Positions 4,404-5,967 of a stretch of 5,967 bases of DNA are shown here, piece after piece (the stretch's first letter is position 1; each line of letters begins with the position of its first letter). The stretch is from NCBI GenBank assembly GCA_964442675.1, contig CAYUAE010000124.1, positions 1 to 5,967 of the forward strand, written 5' to 3'. This DNA is from Methylomarinum sp964442675 (GTDB taxonomy: Bacteria > Pseudomonadota > Gammaproteobacteria > Methylococcales > Methylomonadaceae). The translations under genes and the position numbers were made by a program. The notes under the pieces were generated by a model. It saw nothing but the letters and a program-made list of their open reading frames with translations. It had not been told where the DNA came from and did not search any database.

Positions 4404-5967
4404 TTAGGGATTTGATGCGAAAATATAGCGTTCAAATTGTTCCAGAGATAATGGTTTGCTGAAGTAATAGCCTTGTGCATAATCACAGTTTGCAGACAAC
4501 AGTTTGAGTTGTTGTTCCTTTTCCACGCCGGTGGCGATAACACGGATTTTAAGGCTGTTTGCCATGATTGAAATGCCGTTAATCATGGCGGCATCGGCGT
4601 TGTCTTTTGTAATTTTATGAATAAAGGAACGGTCGATTTTAATATAATCGGCCGGTCTTCTTTTCAGGCAGGTTAATGAAGAATAACCCGTACCAAATTT
4701 ATCCAGCGCGATTTTGATGCCTTCTTCTTGTAAGGCGAGAATATTGGCATGGTAGCGTTTGTTTTCTTCCAGAAACAAGGATTCGTTGACTTCGAAAATG
4801 ATTCGGTCTGCAGGTACTTGTTTATCATGCAGAATCTTGATCCATTCCTGATGACAGTTGCTGGTATTGTATTGATGAACCGACTGGTTCAGTGAAATGG
4901 AGAGCCGAGGCAGGCTAATCTGCGACCAGCGCTGAACGTGTTCTGTAATCGTGGTGATGACCCAGGTGCCGATTTCTTTGATAATGCCGCTTTCTTCTGC
5001 AATCGATAAAAATTGTTCCAGTGGAATGTTACCGTGCTGTGGATCCTGCCAACGTAATAATGCTTCGGCAAACACGACTTTGTGGCTATGAATATCGACC
5101 ACGGGTTGATATTCCAGTCTGAATTCATTGTTGCGTAAGGCTTTATGGATACGGTTGATAATGGTCTGTCGATGCAGGGTTTCTTGTTGCAACGCGGGAG
5201 TGAAAAAATAAAAATTATTGGGTGAATGGGTTTGTTTTTTAGCCTGATACATGGCTTTATCGGCATTTTTCAATAATTCGTCCAGGCTATCGCCATTATC
5301 AGGATAAACAGCGATGCCGATGCTGCCGGAAATGAAGATTTGCTGATTTTCAAATAGTACTGGCTTGGAAAATTCAGCAAAAATCTTTTGTGCAATACGT
5401 TCGGCATCGCTGGCTTTTTCCAGTTCGGGTGCCAGTATGACAAATTCATCGCCGCCCAGGCGTGCGATTGTATCGGATTCGCGAGTTGCCAGTTTTAATT
5501 TGCGCGTTGTTTCTTTTAAGATGAAATCTCCGGCCGCATGGCCTAAATGGTCATTGATCCATTTGAATTTATTCAAGTCCAGCAGCATAAGGGCCAGGCA
5601 GGATTGATTGCGATGTGCCAGTTTCAGCGCACTTTTCAGTCGGTCAGCAAGTAATATGCGATTAGGAATCTGAGTTAATGGATCATAATTTGCCTGCAGT
5701 TTGATATTGGCCAACAGAGCCTGCTGGCTGCGAATATCACGAATAACCGAAATCATTTGACTGATATGGCCTGATTTATCGCGTAACACGGCTGTGGATT
5801 GCCAAACAGGGATACTTGAATTCTGGCCGTGAAGCTCGGTTTGGCCCTGCCAGAAATAACGTTTCTGGAGGGATTGTTCAGGAGTTTGCCAATCAAAGTC
5901 GGACTTTTCTGTCATTAACAGACTGGCGGGCTGATATAAAAGTACGCCCAGGCAAAAACCCTCCCCC
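4404..5967 (-). CDS. PAS-GGDEF-EAL cyclic-di-GMP protein, N terminus cut by the window edge
   Basis: The frame stays open to the right edge, and the first internal ATG (5915) lacks a ribosome site and falls inside a PAS domain, so the gene surely starts outside. Counting from that Met, the tail of a PAS/PAC sensor spans about 17-65, GGDEF about 70-235 and EAL about 250-500. GGDEF has DPLT.IPNR, metal-binding D113, an intact GGDEF signature (154-158) and an inhibitory RxxD site (145-148) five residues before it, so it can probably make cyclic-di-GMP under product control. EAL keeps E284, N343, E375, D405, K426 and Q481. However, the second Asp of DDFGTG is K406 and the Glu of AEGVE is T462. 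Both are needed in studied phosphodiesterases, so hydrolysis is doubtful; the domain may bind the nucleotide or regulate. It converges on the dehydrogenase gene. Membrane segments or further sensors may exist in the missing part. Confidence 0.92.
   Translation of the reverse strand, partial: GEGFCLGVLLYQPASLLMTEKSDFDWQTPEQSLQKRYFWQGQTELHGQNSSIPVWQSTAVLRDKSGHISQMISVIRDIRSQQALLANIKLQANYDPLTQIPNRILLADRLKSALKLAHRNQSCLALMLLDLNKFKWINDHLGHAAGDFILKETTRKLKLATRESDTIARLGGDEFVILAPELEKASDAERIAQKIFAEFSKPVLFENQQIFISGSIGIAVYPDNGDSLDELLKNADKAMYQAKKQTHSPNNFYFFTPALQQETLHRQTIINRIHKALRNNEFRLEYQPVVDIHSHKVVFAEALLRWQDPQHGNIPLEQFLSIAEESGIIKEIGTWVITTITEHVQRWSQISLPRLSISLNQSVHQYNTSNCHQEWIKILHDKQVPADRIIFEVNESLFLEENKRYHANILALQEEGIKIALDKFGTGYSSLTCLKRRPADYIKIDRSFIHKITKDNADAAMINGISIMANSLKIRVIATGVEKEQQLKLLSANCDYAQGYYFSKPLSLEQFERYIFASNP

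Noticed and set aside
5913..5915. ATG at 5915 as the true start of the GGDEF-EAL protein
   Set aside because: The frame is open upstream to the window edge, no ribosome site precedes the ATG, and only the tail of a PAS domain would remain.

Overview
The window looks like part of a gammaproteobacterial chromosome. UvrB aligns residue for residue with the E. coli protein over its first hundred positions, the base composition is moderate, and an aminotransferase gene stands divergent to uvrB, an arrangement I recall from Pseudomonas. The species cannot be fixed from sequence alone. A methanotroph-like gammaproteobacterium is a guess only.

Layout from left to right. (1) Bases 1-133, minus strand, are the first 44 codons of a type I-F Cas1. 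The rest of that gene and presumably the cas operon lie outside the left edge. (2) Bases 134-325 are a gene-free gap with a candidate cas1 promoter, two copies of a 12-bp direct repeat, a very C-rich and G-poor stretch (minus-strand reading) that resembles a Rho loading site, and a hairpin just after the aminotransferase stop. (3) Bases 326-1507, minus strand, encode a class I PLP aspartate aminotransferase of the Thermus-like Ib group. (4) Bases 1508-1593 hold two back-to-back promoters with perfect TATAAT boxes. (5) Bases 1594-3600, plus strand, encode UvrB, the damage-verification helicase of nucleotide excision repair. (6) Bases 3611-4306, plus strand, encode a short-chain dehydrogenase whose ribosome binding site overlaps the uvrB stop codon, so the two are probably one transcript. 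(7) Bases 4342-4403 form a long imperfect palindrome between convergent genes. (8) Bases 4404-5967, minus strand, encode the C-terminal part of a PAS-GGDEF-EAL protein that runs off the right edge.

How it fits together: aspC, uvrB and the dehydrogenase gene look like ordinary chromosomal housekeeping and accessory metabolism. The CRISPR-Cas operon has been placed or retained directly downstream of aspC and in the same direction, with strong signs that aspC transcription is stopped before cas1. The cyclic-di-GMP protein has an intact GGDEF site and inhibitory site, but an EAL domain lacking two catalytic residues, so it is more likely a cyclase and/or sensor than a phosphodiesterase. No CRISPR array, tRNA, rRNA or insertion sequence was recognised inside the window.
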